Of a stretch of DNA of 61,351 nucleotides, positions 11,367-18,842 are shown piece by piece (the first letter of the stretch is position 1; the number at the start of each line of letters is the position of its first letter). The notes beneath the pieces are model-generated. The model had not been told where the DNA came from, did not search any database, and worked only from the letters and a program-made list of their open reading frames with translations. The translations under genes were made by a program, and so were the position numbers. This stretch comes from CAIWXH01 sp964555675 (GTDB lineage: Bacteria > Chloroflexota > Chloroflexia > Chloroflexales > Chloroflexaceae): contig CAZKTU010000009.1 of the NCBI GenBank assembly GCA_964555675.1, positions 1-61,351 on the forward strand. The letters are read 5' to 3'.

Positions 11367-12458
11367 GTGAGCGACGTTATCGAGATTGTCGATCTGCATA
11401 AGTCGTACGGCGATCTGCCCGTGCTGCAGGGGCTGAGCCTGCGCGTCGCGGCCGGCGAGGCCTTCGGCCTGCTGGGCACCAACGGCTCGGGGAAGTCAAC
11501 GCTCATCCACCTGATGCTGGGCTTTCTGCGCCCGAACAAGGGCCGAATCAGTCTGCTCGGCAGCGGCGACCTCGAGCGGGTCCGCCCGCGCATCGGCTAT
11601 GTCCCCGAGCGCCAGCGCTATCATACGCGCTTCAGCGCCCGCGAGTATCTGCGTTTCCTCGGCGAGTTCGGCGGGCTGGCCGGCGGCGCCCTGCACGAGC
11701 GGGTCGACGAAGGGCTCGCGACGGTCGGCCTGCTCGAGGCGGCCGACCGCAGCCTCGGCAGCTTCTCGAAGGGCATGCTGCAGCGCCTGGGGATAGCCCA
11801 GGCGCTCCTTATGGACCCCGACCTGCTGCTGATCGACGAGCCAACCAGCGGCCTCGACCCGGCGGGCCAGCGCGAGGTGCTCGAGCTGCTCAAGCAGCTG
11901 CAGGGCCGCGGCCATACAGTCTTCATCTGCACCCACTACCTGCACGAGGTCGAGCTGCTCTGCGACCGCGTGGGCGTGCTCGCGGGCGGGCGGCTCGCCA
12001 CCGAGGCCACGGTCGCCAGCCTGCGCGGCGCCCTGGGCAGCGTGCGCATCCACGTGGCCGGCCTGCCGGCCGAGACGCAGGCGCAGATCGAGGCCCTGGG
12101 CGCGGGCGTGCGCTGCGACCAGCAGAACATCCGCATCGGCCAGAACACCCCCGCGCTGCAGGAGGCTGTGCTCAGGGCCCTGCTCGACGCCGGCGTGATG
12201 ATCCTGGCGATGGAGCCCCTCGAGAGCCCGCTCGAGCGCCTCTACCTGCAGACTGTGCGCAACGCCCTGCCGCCCCCGCCCGAGCCCGAGCCTGATGGAG
12301 AAGGGCCCCTGGAGGCCCCGGCCCCCTGGGCGGCGCTGCCGCCACCCGAGCCCGAGCCCGAGCGCCGCAGGGGCGAGGGCGACACGCTGCTCAACGAGCT
12401 GCTGGGTCGTCCGAAAGGCGAGGACCCGGACCAGGAGCTCAGGACGACCCCCGAATAG
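11367..12458 (+). CDS. ABC-2-type exporter, ATP-binding protein
   Basis: A 363-residue ABC ATPase with Walker A GTNGSGKST, a signature loop FSKGMLQRL (a frequent variant of LSGGQ in exporters), Walker B LLLIDEPTSGLDP and the switch His in CTHYLHE. The N-terminal ~300 residues are a standard DrrA/CcmA-like ATPase. The last ~65 residues are a Pro/Glu-rich tail (PPPPEPEPDGE and PPPEPEPERRR) not expected of the family. GTG start, only 20 bp after the NuoH-like gene, so it is probably on the same transcript. It pairs with the permease at 12501. Confidence 0.88.
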   Translation: MSDVIEIVDLHKSYGDLPVLQGLSLRVAAGEAFGLLGTNGSGKSTLIHLMLGFLRPNKGRISLLGSGDLERVRPRIGYVPERQRYHTRFSAREYLRFLGEFGGLAGGALHERVDEGLATVGLLEAADRSLGSFSKGMLQRLGIAQALLMDPDLLLIDEPTSGLDPAGQREVLELLKQLQGRGHTVFICTHYLHEVELLCDRVGVLAGGRLATEATVASLRGALGSVRIHVAGLPAETQAQIEALGAGVRCDQQNIRIGQNTPALQEAVLRALLDAGVMILAMEPLESPLERLYLQTVRNALPPPPEPEPDGEGPLEAPAPWAALPPPEPEPERRRGEGDTLLNELLGRPKGEDPDQELRTTPE

Positions 12459-12500
12459 CCGCCGCGACCGCGAATAGGGCCGTGCCCACGGACACAAGCT

Positions 12501-13247
12501 ATGCGCCTGCTACGCTTTACTGGCTTCTCGCTGCTGGAATATTTGCGCTCGGGGCGGGTGGTGATCGAGATTATCGCCGTGCTGGCGGTCTACGCGATCT
12601 TCTTCCGCCGGCCGATGAACGCCGAGTACTTCTTCAGCGTCAGCGCCGTCTTCACGCCGGTGCTCACGCTCTATACGATGGCGGCCTTCATCGGCCTCGG
12701 CGATCGGCCCCAGGCCTATGTGCTGCTCTCGCGCGGGATCGGGCGGGCGACCTTCCTGCTGGGGCTCTTCCTGGCGGCGGTGGTGATCGTGGCCGGGGCC
12801 TACGGCCTGCTCTGTCTGATCGTCGGGCTGCTCAACAGGGTCAGCGACCTCGACCTGATGGGATGGATGCTGGGCACGCTCCCGCTGCTGCTCAATATCG
12901 GCCTGCTGGCGGCCCTGATGCTCATGCTCTCGCCCCTGGTCTTCCCGACCAGCTGGCGGCTGTTCGTGCTGGGCCTGATCGCCCTGGCCTTTTCGAGCAA
13001 CTTCATCGGCGGGCAGGTGCTCTCGACCCTGCCCGAGAGCGTGCGAGCGCTGCTACGAGCGCTCCAGGCGCTGCTGGGCGGGCCCCTGGTGCCGGCCTTC
13101 TACGGCTTCCAGCTGGCGGTGACCCGCGACTATAGCACGCCCACGGCGATCGCGAACATCCTGGCCCAGGGCTCGCTGCTGGTCTCGCTGCTCGGGCTCT
13201 CGATCTACGCCTTCGCGCGGCGCGACCTGCTCTTCTCTACTCAGTGA
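12501..13247 (+). CDS. ABC-2-type exporter, permease
   Basis: A 248-residue integral membrane protein with about six helices. The first helix follows a short amphipathic stretch (MRLLRFTGFSLLEYLRSGR) typical of ABC-2 permeases. It follows its ATPase by 42 bp. The substrate is unknown. The last 11 bp overlap the end of the convergent peptidase gene at 13237. Confidence 0.75.
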   Translation: MRLLRFTGFSLLEYLRSGRVVIEIIAVLAVYAIFFRRPMNAEYFFSVSAVFTPVLTLYTMAAFIGLGDRPQAYVLLSRGIGRATFLLGLFLAAVVIVAGAYGLLCLIVGLLNRVSDLDLMGWMLGTLPLLLNIGLLAALMLMLSPLVFPTSWRLFVLGLIALAFSSNFIGGQVLSTLPESVRALLRALQALLGGPLVPAFYGFQLAVTRDYSTPTAIANILAQGSLLVSLLGLSIYAFARRDLLFSTQ

Positions 13248-15036
13248 CGGGCACAAAGGCGATGGCGTCGACCCACACGCCGCGACGGTCGTCGCCGGCC
13301 AGGGTGCTGGTGCTCACCAGGGCCTCGCCGGGCGCCAGCTCGTAGACCCCCAGGTCGGCCCACCAGTTGCGACCGTCCTCGGCGTCGACCGTGGCCAGAC
13401 TCTCGCCGCCGGCGTGACGAATGAGGTAGCGCAGCTCGCGCGACTCGTCGAGGCCGTTGAGGGCGAAGGGCACGTAGGCCATGACACGGTAGCGCCCGGC
13501 CCGGGGCAGCTCGGGGCGCCAGGCGGCCACGAGGGGCGGGCGCAGGGCGGCCGCGAGGTACGGGCGCGCGGCGCTGCCCGCGAAGCTGCTGGCGGCGAAG
13601 CGCGAGCCGCCGCCGTAGCCCACCTCGTTGAACTGCCACTCGCCCGCACTGAGGAAGCCTGGGCCGCCGTCGTCGACCACGATCACGCCGGGGGCGGGCG
13701 GGCCGCAGGGCGAGGGCATGTCCGCCCAGAGCCAGACGCTGACCTGGCCCCCGGGGCTCTGGGCCCAGGGGTCGGGGGCGAGGCCGCACCAGCCGTAGGG
13801 GTCGACGTCGCGCCCGAGGTACTGGACCTGCAGGTGCAGGTGCGCCCCGATAGCGCAGCCACTCTCGCCGGCCACGCCCAGCACATCGCCCGCGGCGACC
13901 GTCTGGGCCGCCTCGACGTTGATGCTGGCGAGGTGCCAGTAGAGGGTGCGATAGCCGTTGCCGTGGTCGATCACCACGGCGCGGGCGGGGGTGGCGCAGC
14001 CGTCGTCTGAGTTGCCGGCGAAGGTGACCACCCCGGGGGCGGCGGCCAGCACCTCGTCGGGCGGGCCCATGCCGTAGTCCCAGCCGGTGTGGCCGTCGTA
14101 GGCGAAGTTGACGTCGGTCTCGATGCGGCCCCAGTAGGTGTGGAGCGAGCCGTTCTCGCTCAGGAAGGGCGCGTCGTGGTCGAAGAACGAGGTGATCGGG
14201 AAGTTCTCCCGCATCGGCCTGGTCATGAATGGCTCGGCGGGGGGCGGCCAATCGACGGGGGCGAGGCGGGGGTCGTCGAAGAGGCGCGTGTAGGCGTTGA
14301 CCAGACCGTCCATGCGCACGCCGAGGCCGCCGGGGCCGACCGTGGGCGCCAGCACGCGGGCCAGCACATAGCGGCTGAAGGGCAGGTCGGCGGCGACCTC
14401 CTGGCGCGAGCCGTCGGCGAAGCTCAGGGGCGGGGGCGGCCCGTCGGCCTTGAGGGCGTAGTCGCGCACGGCGTAGCGCAGTTCGCGGGCGGCCCAGCGT
14501 AGCTGGCTGTAGAGGCCGCGACGTCCGCCGCCGTCGCCCCTATAGCCCATGGCCCAGGCGAACTGCTCGCCCGAGGCCTGGCTGCTGCTGACCAGCCCGC
14601 TCTGCAGGTCGAGCAAGGCCAGGAGCAGCTTTGGGTTGAGGCTGTAGAGGCTGCTCAGGCTCACCAGCACGTCGGTGAACGACTGGGAGCGGCTGCCGAC
14701 CTGGAAGCGCACGTCCTTGAGCGGGCTGCCGCGGGCCTCGAGGAAGGCCTGGATCTCGGGCCCGTTGAAGGCATGCGCGTAGCTGATACGGCGCGGGTCG
14801 AAGAGGGGGTCGCCGAGGGTGGGCGCGGCCGCCGTGGGCGCCGCGGGGAGGGGCGGGTCGGTGGCGTCGAGCTGCGGGGTGGCCTGGGGCGATGGCGCCG
14901 GAGTCGCGCGCTCGGCCACGGGCCCCGCCGTGGGGAGGGCCGGAGCGAGGGTCGGCGCGGGAGGGGGTGGCGCGGCGCAGGCAACTACGGCCAGCAGGAG
15001 CAGGGCGACAGTGATGGCGCGGCGTGGCGATCGCAT
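13237..15036 (-). CDS. Lipoprotein with M23 peptidase and golvesin-like domains
   Basis: A 599-residue exported lipoprotein. The N-terminus is Arg-rich, with a hydrophobic helix and a lipobox ending LAVVAC (Cys20). A Pro/Ala/Thr spacer to about residue 75 and a region of unknown fold (about 80-290) follow. Then comes an M23/LytM domain: GHTGWDYG (zinc His and Asp), VVIDHGNGYRTLYWHL and GAHLHLQV (HxH). The C-terminal ~130 residues (GEWQFNEVGYGG through DAIAFVPV) resemble golvesin/xanthan-lyase-type binding domains. Probable role: peptidoglycan cleavage, or a scaffold at the cell surface. The zinc ligands are complete, so it may be active. No strong ribosome site is visible. Confidence 0.85.
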   Translation of the reverse strand: MRSPRRAITVALLLLAVVACAAPPPPAPTLAPALPTAGPVAERATPAPSPQATPQLDATDPPLPAAPTAAAPTLGDPLFDPRRISYAHAFNGPEIQAFLEARGSPLKDVRFQVGSRSQSFTDVLVSLSSLYSLNPKLLLALLDLQSGLVSSSQASGEQFAWAMGYRGDGGGRRGLYSQLRWAARELRYAVRDYALKADGPPPPLSFADGSRQEVAADLPFSRYVLARVLAPTVGPGGLGVRMDGLVNAYTRLFDDPRLAPVDWPPPAEPFMTRPMRENFPITSFFDHDAPFLSENGSLHTYWGRIETDVNFAYDGHTGWDYGMGPPDEVLAAAPGVVTFAGNSDDGCATPARAVVIDHGNGYRTLYWHLASINVEAAQTVAAGDVLGVAGESGCAIGAHLHLQVQYLGRDVDPYGWCGLAPDPWAQSPGGQVSVWLWADMPSPCGPPAPGVIVVDDGGPGFLSAGEWQFNEVGYGGGSRFAASSFAGSAARPYLAAALRPPLVAAWRPELPRAGRYRVMAYVPFALNGLDESRELRYLIRHAGGESLATVDAEDGRNWWADLGVYELAPGEALVSTSTLAGDDRRGVWVDAIAFVPVTE

Positions 15037-15075
15037 AGGGCCACGAGGATAGCTGAAGCGGACGATTCGGTCAAG

Positions 15076-15100
15076 TGGGGGAGCGCCGAGCGCTCCCCCA
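15076..15100. terminator. Perfect GC-rich palindrome after pspC-like gene
   Basis: Inverted repeat with 11-bp perfect arms (TGGGGGAGCGC) and a 3-base loop, 15 bp after the stop of the PspC-like gene on the minus strand. There is no T-run, so this is either a U-less terminator or an RNA-stabilising hairpin. Confidence 0.5.
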
Positions 15101-15114
15101 GCGGGCGATGCGCG

Positions 15115-15402
15115 CTAGCGGGTGAAGGCCGAGCGCACGCGGGCCACGAGCTCCTCGACCATGAGCTGCATCTCGGCGATGGCCTCCTGGACAGTCGAGC
15201 GACCCTCGCCAATGCTGCCCTCGTTGGGGACGATGAGCCACAGGGCGAAGTAGAGCACGGCGCCGAGGCCGTTGATCAGGGTCAGGACGACGAAGGCGAT
15301 GCGGATGAAGAGCGGGTCGATGCCGAAGTAGGCCGCCAGGCCGCTGGCGACGCCCGCGATCATGCGATCCGTGCGGCTGCGGGTAATGCGCTTGGTTTCC
15401 AC
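15115..15402 (-). CDS. PspC-domain membrane protein
   Basis: A 95-residue protein with the PspC signature: RMIAGVASGLAAYFGIDPLFIRIAFV followed by a second membrane helix, VLYFALWLIVPNE. PspC proteins are small envelope-stress sensors of the phage-shock system. The C-terminal 30 residues are a charged helix (EMQLMVEELVARVRSAF). GTG start with GGAGG six bases upstream. Together with the next gene it looks like a small envelope-stress pair. Confidence 0.88.
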   Translation of the reverse strand: METKRITRSRTDRMIAGVASGLAAYFGIDPLFIRIAFVVLTLINGLGAVLYFALWLIVPNEGSIGEGRSTVQEAIAEMQLMVEELVARVRSAFTR

Positions 15403-15514
15403 AGGTATCCCTCCTCAGTAGGTAGCCGGGGCGGCCGTCGGGTCGGGACATCCGCCCCCGCCGCGCCCGTGCTCACTGCCCCTACGACGCCATGCCCGGG
15501 ATGAATGTTGCGCC

Positions 15515-15733
15515 TCAGGGCTGCGCGCGGGGTCGCACGATCATGAAGGCCGCGGCCCCAAGGATAGGAACCAGGATGATCAGGGCGGCCCACCCCAGGG
15601 TCAGACCCGGCCCGAGGCCCGCCCGGCGCAGCCCGAGCAGGGCCAGCAGGGCGAGGACGACCCAGGCGACGAAGAGGGCCAGGTTGAGCAACTGAGCGAG
15701 GAAGAGGCCCCAGTTGATGCCGACGACTTCCAT
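15515..15733 (-). CDS. PLDc_N-like two-helix membrane protein (72 aa)
   Basis: Starts MEVVGINWGLFLAQLLNLAL and carries two membrane helices separated by a short basic loop (LGLRRAGLG). The second has the pattern WAALIILVPILGAAAFMIV found in the phospholipase D N-terminal/cardiolipin-synthase transmembrane domain, which often occurs alone in small proteins. AAGGAG lies before the ATG. Function unknown; it stands in line with the PspC-like gene downstream. Confidence 0.65.
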   Translation of the reverse strand: MEVVGINWGLFLAQLLNLALFVAWVVLALLALLGLRRAGLGPGLTLGWAALIILVPILGAAAFMIVRPRAQP

Positions 15734-15791
15734 AGTGGGCTCCTTTCGGGCTGGTAGACGGGCAAGCTGCGTGCCGACTTCAGGAGGGGCG

Positions 15792-15812
15792 CGGGGAGGC
15801 CAGGCCTCCCCG
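15792..15812. repeat. Perfect 21-bp palindrome in divergent intergenic region
   Basis: Arms CGGGGAGGCC and GGCCTCCCCG around a single base, between the divergent genes at 15733 and 15985. It resembles the last hairpin of the dispersed element described at 17449, and the nearby TTCGCAACC is also shared, but order and orientation differ. It may be a degraded copy or an independent hairpin. Confidence 0.4.
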
Positions 15813-15984
15813 AAAAGAACTTCGCAACCCGTCAGAGTAGCTCGGACAGAGTACTGGAGCGTACAGCGCGGGTAATGGCTCGAACGAGCGATGCGCGTTC
15901 AGAGGGCCGGCTGTACCCTATGACGACCGGTTGGCCCGGGGCGTTCCCGCGGCCCGCCGTAGCAATAGACGGAGCAAGAGAACC

Positions 15985-17442
15985 ATGCGCGCTACCATCG
16001 CCAGACACATTACTGTCGCCGCCCTCATCGCCGTGCTGCTCACTGGCTGCGGCGTACAGGGCGTCGGAGTTACGCTGCCGACGGCCCAGCCGGCCCTCCC
16101 GGCGCAGCCGACGACACAGCCCACGGCCCAGCCCGGCCAGCCCACGGCTCAGCCTGTCCAGCCCACGGCCCCGCCGAGCGTGCCGACGGCCCAGCCCACC
16201 CTGCAGCCGATCCCCGGCCAGCAGCCCACGGCCCCGCAGCCGGCCATCAAGCCCACCTTCACTTTTGAGCCGCGGGGCGGCGCGGCCGGCACCGCGGTCG
16301 TCGTCACCGGGTGGGGCTTCCAGCCCAACGGCTGGGTCGGCGTCTACCTCGGGGTGCCCGGCCCTGTGGGCACCGCCCTGGGCAGCGCGACGGCAGACGC
16401 CCAGGGTCGCTGGGAGGCCCGGGTTATCATCCCGGGTAGCCTGCCCGACGGCGGACCCGTACCGGCCGGCAAGGTCTTCCTGGTGGCCCTGAACGAGCGC
16501 ATGCAGGCCCAGGCCAGCGCACCCTTCGGCTTCGTGCCGCCCGCCGGCCCGCAGCCCGAGCCGCCCCTGCCGCCCCTGCAACAGGCTCGCGACCATGTCG
16601 AGGTAATGATCGTCGCCTACGGCACGGCCCCGATCCAGCGCTACATGGGCCGGGCAATGCGCACCGCCTACGAGAATGGCCAGGGCTTCCCCACCCTGAT
16701 GGGCTTCGACCCGCTCCAGATGCAGAACGCGCCGCAGTTCGGCGAGCCCGCCCTCAGGGGGCGCACAGCCCAGCTGCCGGTGGCCCTGACCTTCGCGAAC
16801 GAGCGCCGGCACTTCTTGATCGAGCTGGCGGTCGAGGAGGGCCAGTGGAAGGTGACCTCGAGCAGCTTCCAGCGCAGCGAGCCGATCAAGCCGCCGGCGC
16901 CCCCGGTGGACATGACCCCGGCCTCGGAGCCGGGCTCGCTCGACGCGAACGCCCTCGGGCAGCTGATGTTGGAGCATATGCGCCCGCTGCGCCCCGGCCA
17001 GCCCATCCTGACGGCGGCTGTGGCCACGGCCGGCGACTACGCCCTGGGCCTGGCCCGGCCGATGGGCGAGATCGACACCTACTTCTACTTCAAGCGCGAG
17101 GGCGGAGTCTGGCGCGAGCTGCTGGTGACGGGGCCGACCACCAGGGACGTACTGGTCAGCAACGGCATTCCGGTGAGCCTCGAGGTGCCCCAGCCGATGT
17201 TCGGCGTGGTGATGGGCACGATGGGCCACTACAACGGCGGCCCGGGCGGCCAGGTCAGCGGCCACCTCGTGATCGAGCGCATCGCCGAGAGCCACGCCCG
17301 CGTCACACTGCGCGAGGCCACCCAGGGCGACATCACGGTCTACCTGCGGCTCGACGCCACCTACGCGGTGCTGATCGCTGGCCAGGTCTTCGCGCCCGAG
17401 GCCCTCGACCAGCTCAACATCCCGGCGAGTATTCGCCAGTAG
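15985..17442 (+). CDS. Lipoprotein with Pro/Gln/Thr repeat spacer
   Basis: A 485-residue surface lipoprotein with signal helix and lipobox LLTGC. The spacer after the Cys is a repeat of QPTAQP-type units (about residues 30-85), encoded by near-identical copies of CAGCCCACGGC. An Ig-like stretch follows (TFEPRGGAAGTAVVVTGWGF, about residues 95-190), then two domains of unknown function. The C-terminal part (GHLVIERIAESHARVTL through FAPEALDQLNIP) is shared with the next gene, so the two are tandem paralogues. The ATG at 15985 has GGAG upstream; a longer in-frame start at 15931 would bury the signal peptide. Probable cell-surface protein; no enzymatic motif. Confidence 0.75.
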   Translation: MRATIARHITVAALIAVLLTGCGVQGVGVTLPTAQPALPAQPTTQPTAQPGQPTAQPVQPTAPPSVPTAQPTLQPIPGQQPTAPQPAIKPTFTFEPRGGAAGTAVVVTGWGFQPNGWVGVYLGVPGPVGTALGSATADAQGRWEARVIIPGSLPDGGPVPAGKVFLVALNERMQAQASAPFGFVPPAGPQPEPPLPPLQQARDHVEVMIVAYGTAPIQRYMGRAMRTAYENGQGFPTLMGFDPLQMQNAPQFGEPALRGRTAQLPVALTFANERRHFLIELAVEEGQWKVTSSSFQRSEPIKPPAPPVDMTPASEPGSLDANALGQLMLEHMRPLRPGQPILTAAVATAGDYALGLARPMGEIDTYFYFKREGGVWRELLVTGPTTRDVLVSNGIPVSLEVPQPMFGVVMGTMGHYNGGPGGQVSGHLVIERIAESHARVTLREATQGDITVYLRLDATYAVLIAGQVFAPEALDQLNIPASIRQ

Positions 17443-17448
17443 GGGGAG

Positions 17449-17560
17449 ATTCGTAACCGAGTTACAGTCTTCGCCGCTTCCCGCGGCGGGGGTGGGGCCT
17501 CGGCCCCACCAAAGAGTGGATGTGGAGGGCCAGGCCCTCCACACCTCCCCAGGTGCTTTT
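17449..17560 (+). repeat. Dispersed modular palindromic element, copy 1
   Basis: Begins 9 nt after the stop of the upstream lipoprotein gene. Modules in order: CGTAACCGAGTTACA (17452-17466), a GCCGC/GCGGC hairpin (17471-17490), a GGTGGGGCC/GGCCCCACC hairpin (17491-17510), and an 11-bp-arm palindrome TGTGGAGGGCC/GGCCCTCCACA (17521-17543). The same series recurs at 18697 and 40409, and in shortened form at 60655 on the other strand. Outer limits are approximate. Confidence 0.75.
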
Positions 17561-17577
17561 TACAGGAGTCTTACCCC

Positions 17578-18690
17578 ATGCGTCAGATGCTTTTCGCCCT
17601 ATTGCTTGCCGCCCTCCTGGTGGGATGCGGCGCGCCCGTGACCCAGAGCCCCGCCCCGACGGGCGCACCCAGCCTCCCGACCAGCGTCCCCACGCCGCAG
17701 ACAGACGACAAGCTGCCGGCGCTGGACAGCGGCCAGTGGCGCGAGCTCGGCCAGGGCCATTTCACCGCCAACGGCTTCCTGACCAAGATCCTCTATCTGC
17801 CGGCCGAGCTGTCGGGCGATGCCGCCTTCGCCGCCAACTATGCGCCCGAGCAGGTCGCAGTCGCCACGGCGATGGTCGTCGTGCAGGAGTTCGAGGCAAG
17901 CCAGATGATCTTGCTGCGGGCCGGCCGGTCCGGCATCGCCGGCGACGTGCTGCTGTGGCGCGCCCCGCAGAGCCCGCCCCTGGCGGCCTACATGGTCGCC
18001 TTTGACCCGGGCAGCTCGTTCCTCCTGAACCTGTTGCCTCTGGGCGCCGATGGCGCAGTGGTGGGCGCAGCCGTTCCGCTCAACTGGAACGAAGCAGACA
18101 GCGACTTCCGCATCGTGGCCGTGCCGGCGGAGCCCCAGGGCGCCGAACTGCCCGCCGTAACGCCGTCAGGCGATGACTTCGCCGAGATTGGCCAGGCCGT
18201 GCAGCAGCACCTGCTGGCCGAAGGCCTGGAGCGCCCCGCCGTGACCGGGGCTACGGCCCGGGCCGGCGACTATGCGGCGGCTATGGCGGGGGTCTTCGGA
18301 GAGGAGCGCCCGCGCCATCTGGTGCTGCGGCGCGACGAGGCGGGCGCCTGGGCGGTCATCCTCGACACGCCCGAGCCGACAGCCGCGGCCCTGGCCGAGC
18401 TCGGCGCGCCGGAGAGCTTGGCCCAGGAGCACGAGCTTGATGGGCTGTACCGGGCGGCAATCGCGCACCTGCAGGACCCGCGGGGCCAGGGACTGAACGG
18501 GCACCTGCTGCTCCACCGGCTCGACCAGGGCTACGCAAAGTTGACCCTCGTGCCGGTAGACCCGCTGACGCGCGACCCATTCACCATGTTCTTCGGCCCG
18601 GGCGAGGGGGGCTGGCGCTTCCTCACGGGCGGGACCGCCTTCATGGGGCCCGAGCTCGACGCCCTTGGCGTGCCGCTGCACGTGCGCTAA
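17578..18690 (+). CDS. Lipoprotein, paralogue of the preceding gene
   Basis: A 370-residue lipoprotein with signal helix and lipobox LLVGC followed by a short Pro/Thr spacer. It lacks the long repeat spacer of its neighbour but shares its C-terminal half: TARAGDYAAAM corresponds to the neighbour's TAGDYALGL, and GHLLLHRLDQGYAKLTL plus GPELDALGVP align with the neighbour's end. Probably arose by tandem duplication. It lies between copies 1 and 2 of the dispersed element. AGGAG precedes the ATG. Function unknown. Confidence 0.75.
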   Translation: MRQMLFALLLAALLVGCGAPVTQSPAPTGAPSLPTSVPTPQTDDKLPALDSGQWRELGQGHFTANGFLTKILYLPAELSGDAAFAANYAPEQVAVATAMVVVQEFEASQMILLRAGRSGIAGDVLLWRAPQSPPLAAYMVAFDPGSSFLLNLLPLGADGAVVGAAVPLNWNEADSDFRIVAVPAEPQGAELPAVTPSGDDFAEIGQAVQQHLLAEGLERPAVTGATARAGDYAAAMAGVFGEERPRHLVLRRDEAGAWAVILDTPEPTAAALAELGAPESLAQEHELDGLYRAAIAHLQDPRGQGLNGHLLLHRLDQGYAKLTLVPVDPLTRDPFTMFFGPGEGGWRFLTGGTAFMGPELDALGVPLHVR

Positions 18691-18696
18691 GACAAG

Positions 18697-18815
18697 GTTC
18701 GCAACCGAGTTACGCTCTTCGCCGCTGCCCGAGGGTGGCAGGTACGGGGCCTGCGGCCCCGCGACGGGTGGATGTGGAGGGCTTGGCCCTCCACGCCTCA
18801 CCGCCGGCGGGAAGG
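18697..18815 (+). repeat. Dispersed modular palindromic element, copy 2
   Basis: Palindrome CGCAACCGAGTTACG (18700-18714) starts 9 nt after the stop of the preceding gene. It is followed by GCCGCTGCCC, a CGGGGCC/GGCCCCG hairpin (18745-18761) and GTGGAGGGC-TTG-GCCCTCCAC (18774-18794). It lies between a plus-strand stop and the end of a minus-strand gene. Confidence 0.75.
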
Positions 18816-18842
18816 TTTCAGGCAACGTGGCGAGGGCACAGG

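Noticed and set aside
15792..15835. A fifth full copy of the dispersed palindromic element
   Set aside because: Only a GGGGAGGCC palindrome and TTCGCAACC are shared; module order differs and it lies upstream of, not behind, its neighbouring genes.
16075..16240. CRISPR-like or satellite repeat
   Set aside because: The short repeated units encode an in-frame Pro/Gln/Thr spacer of a lipoprotein; there are no spacers of constant length.
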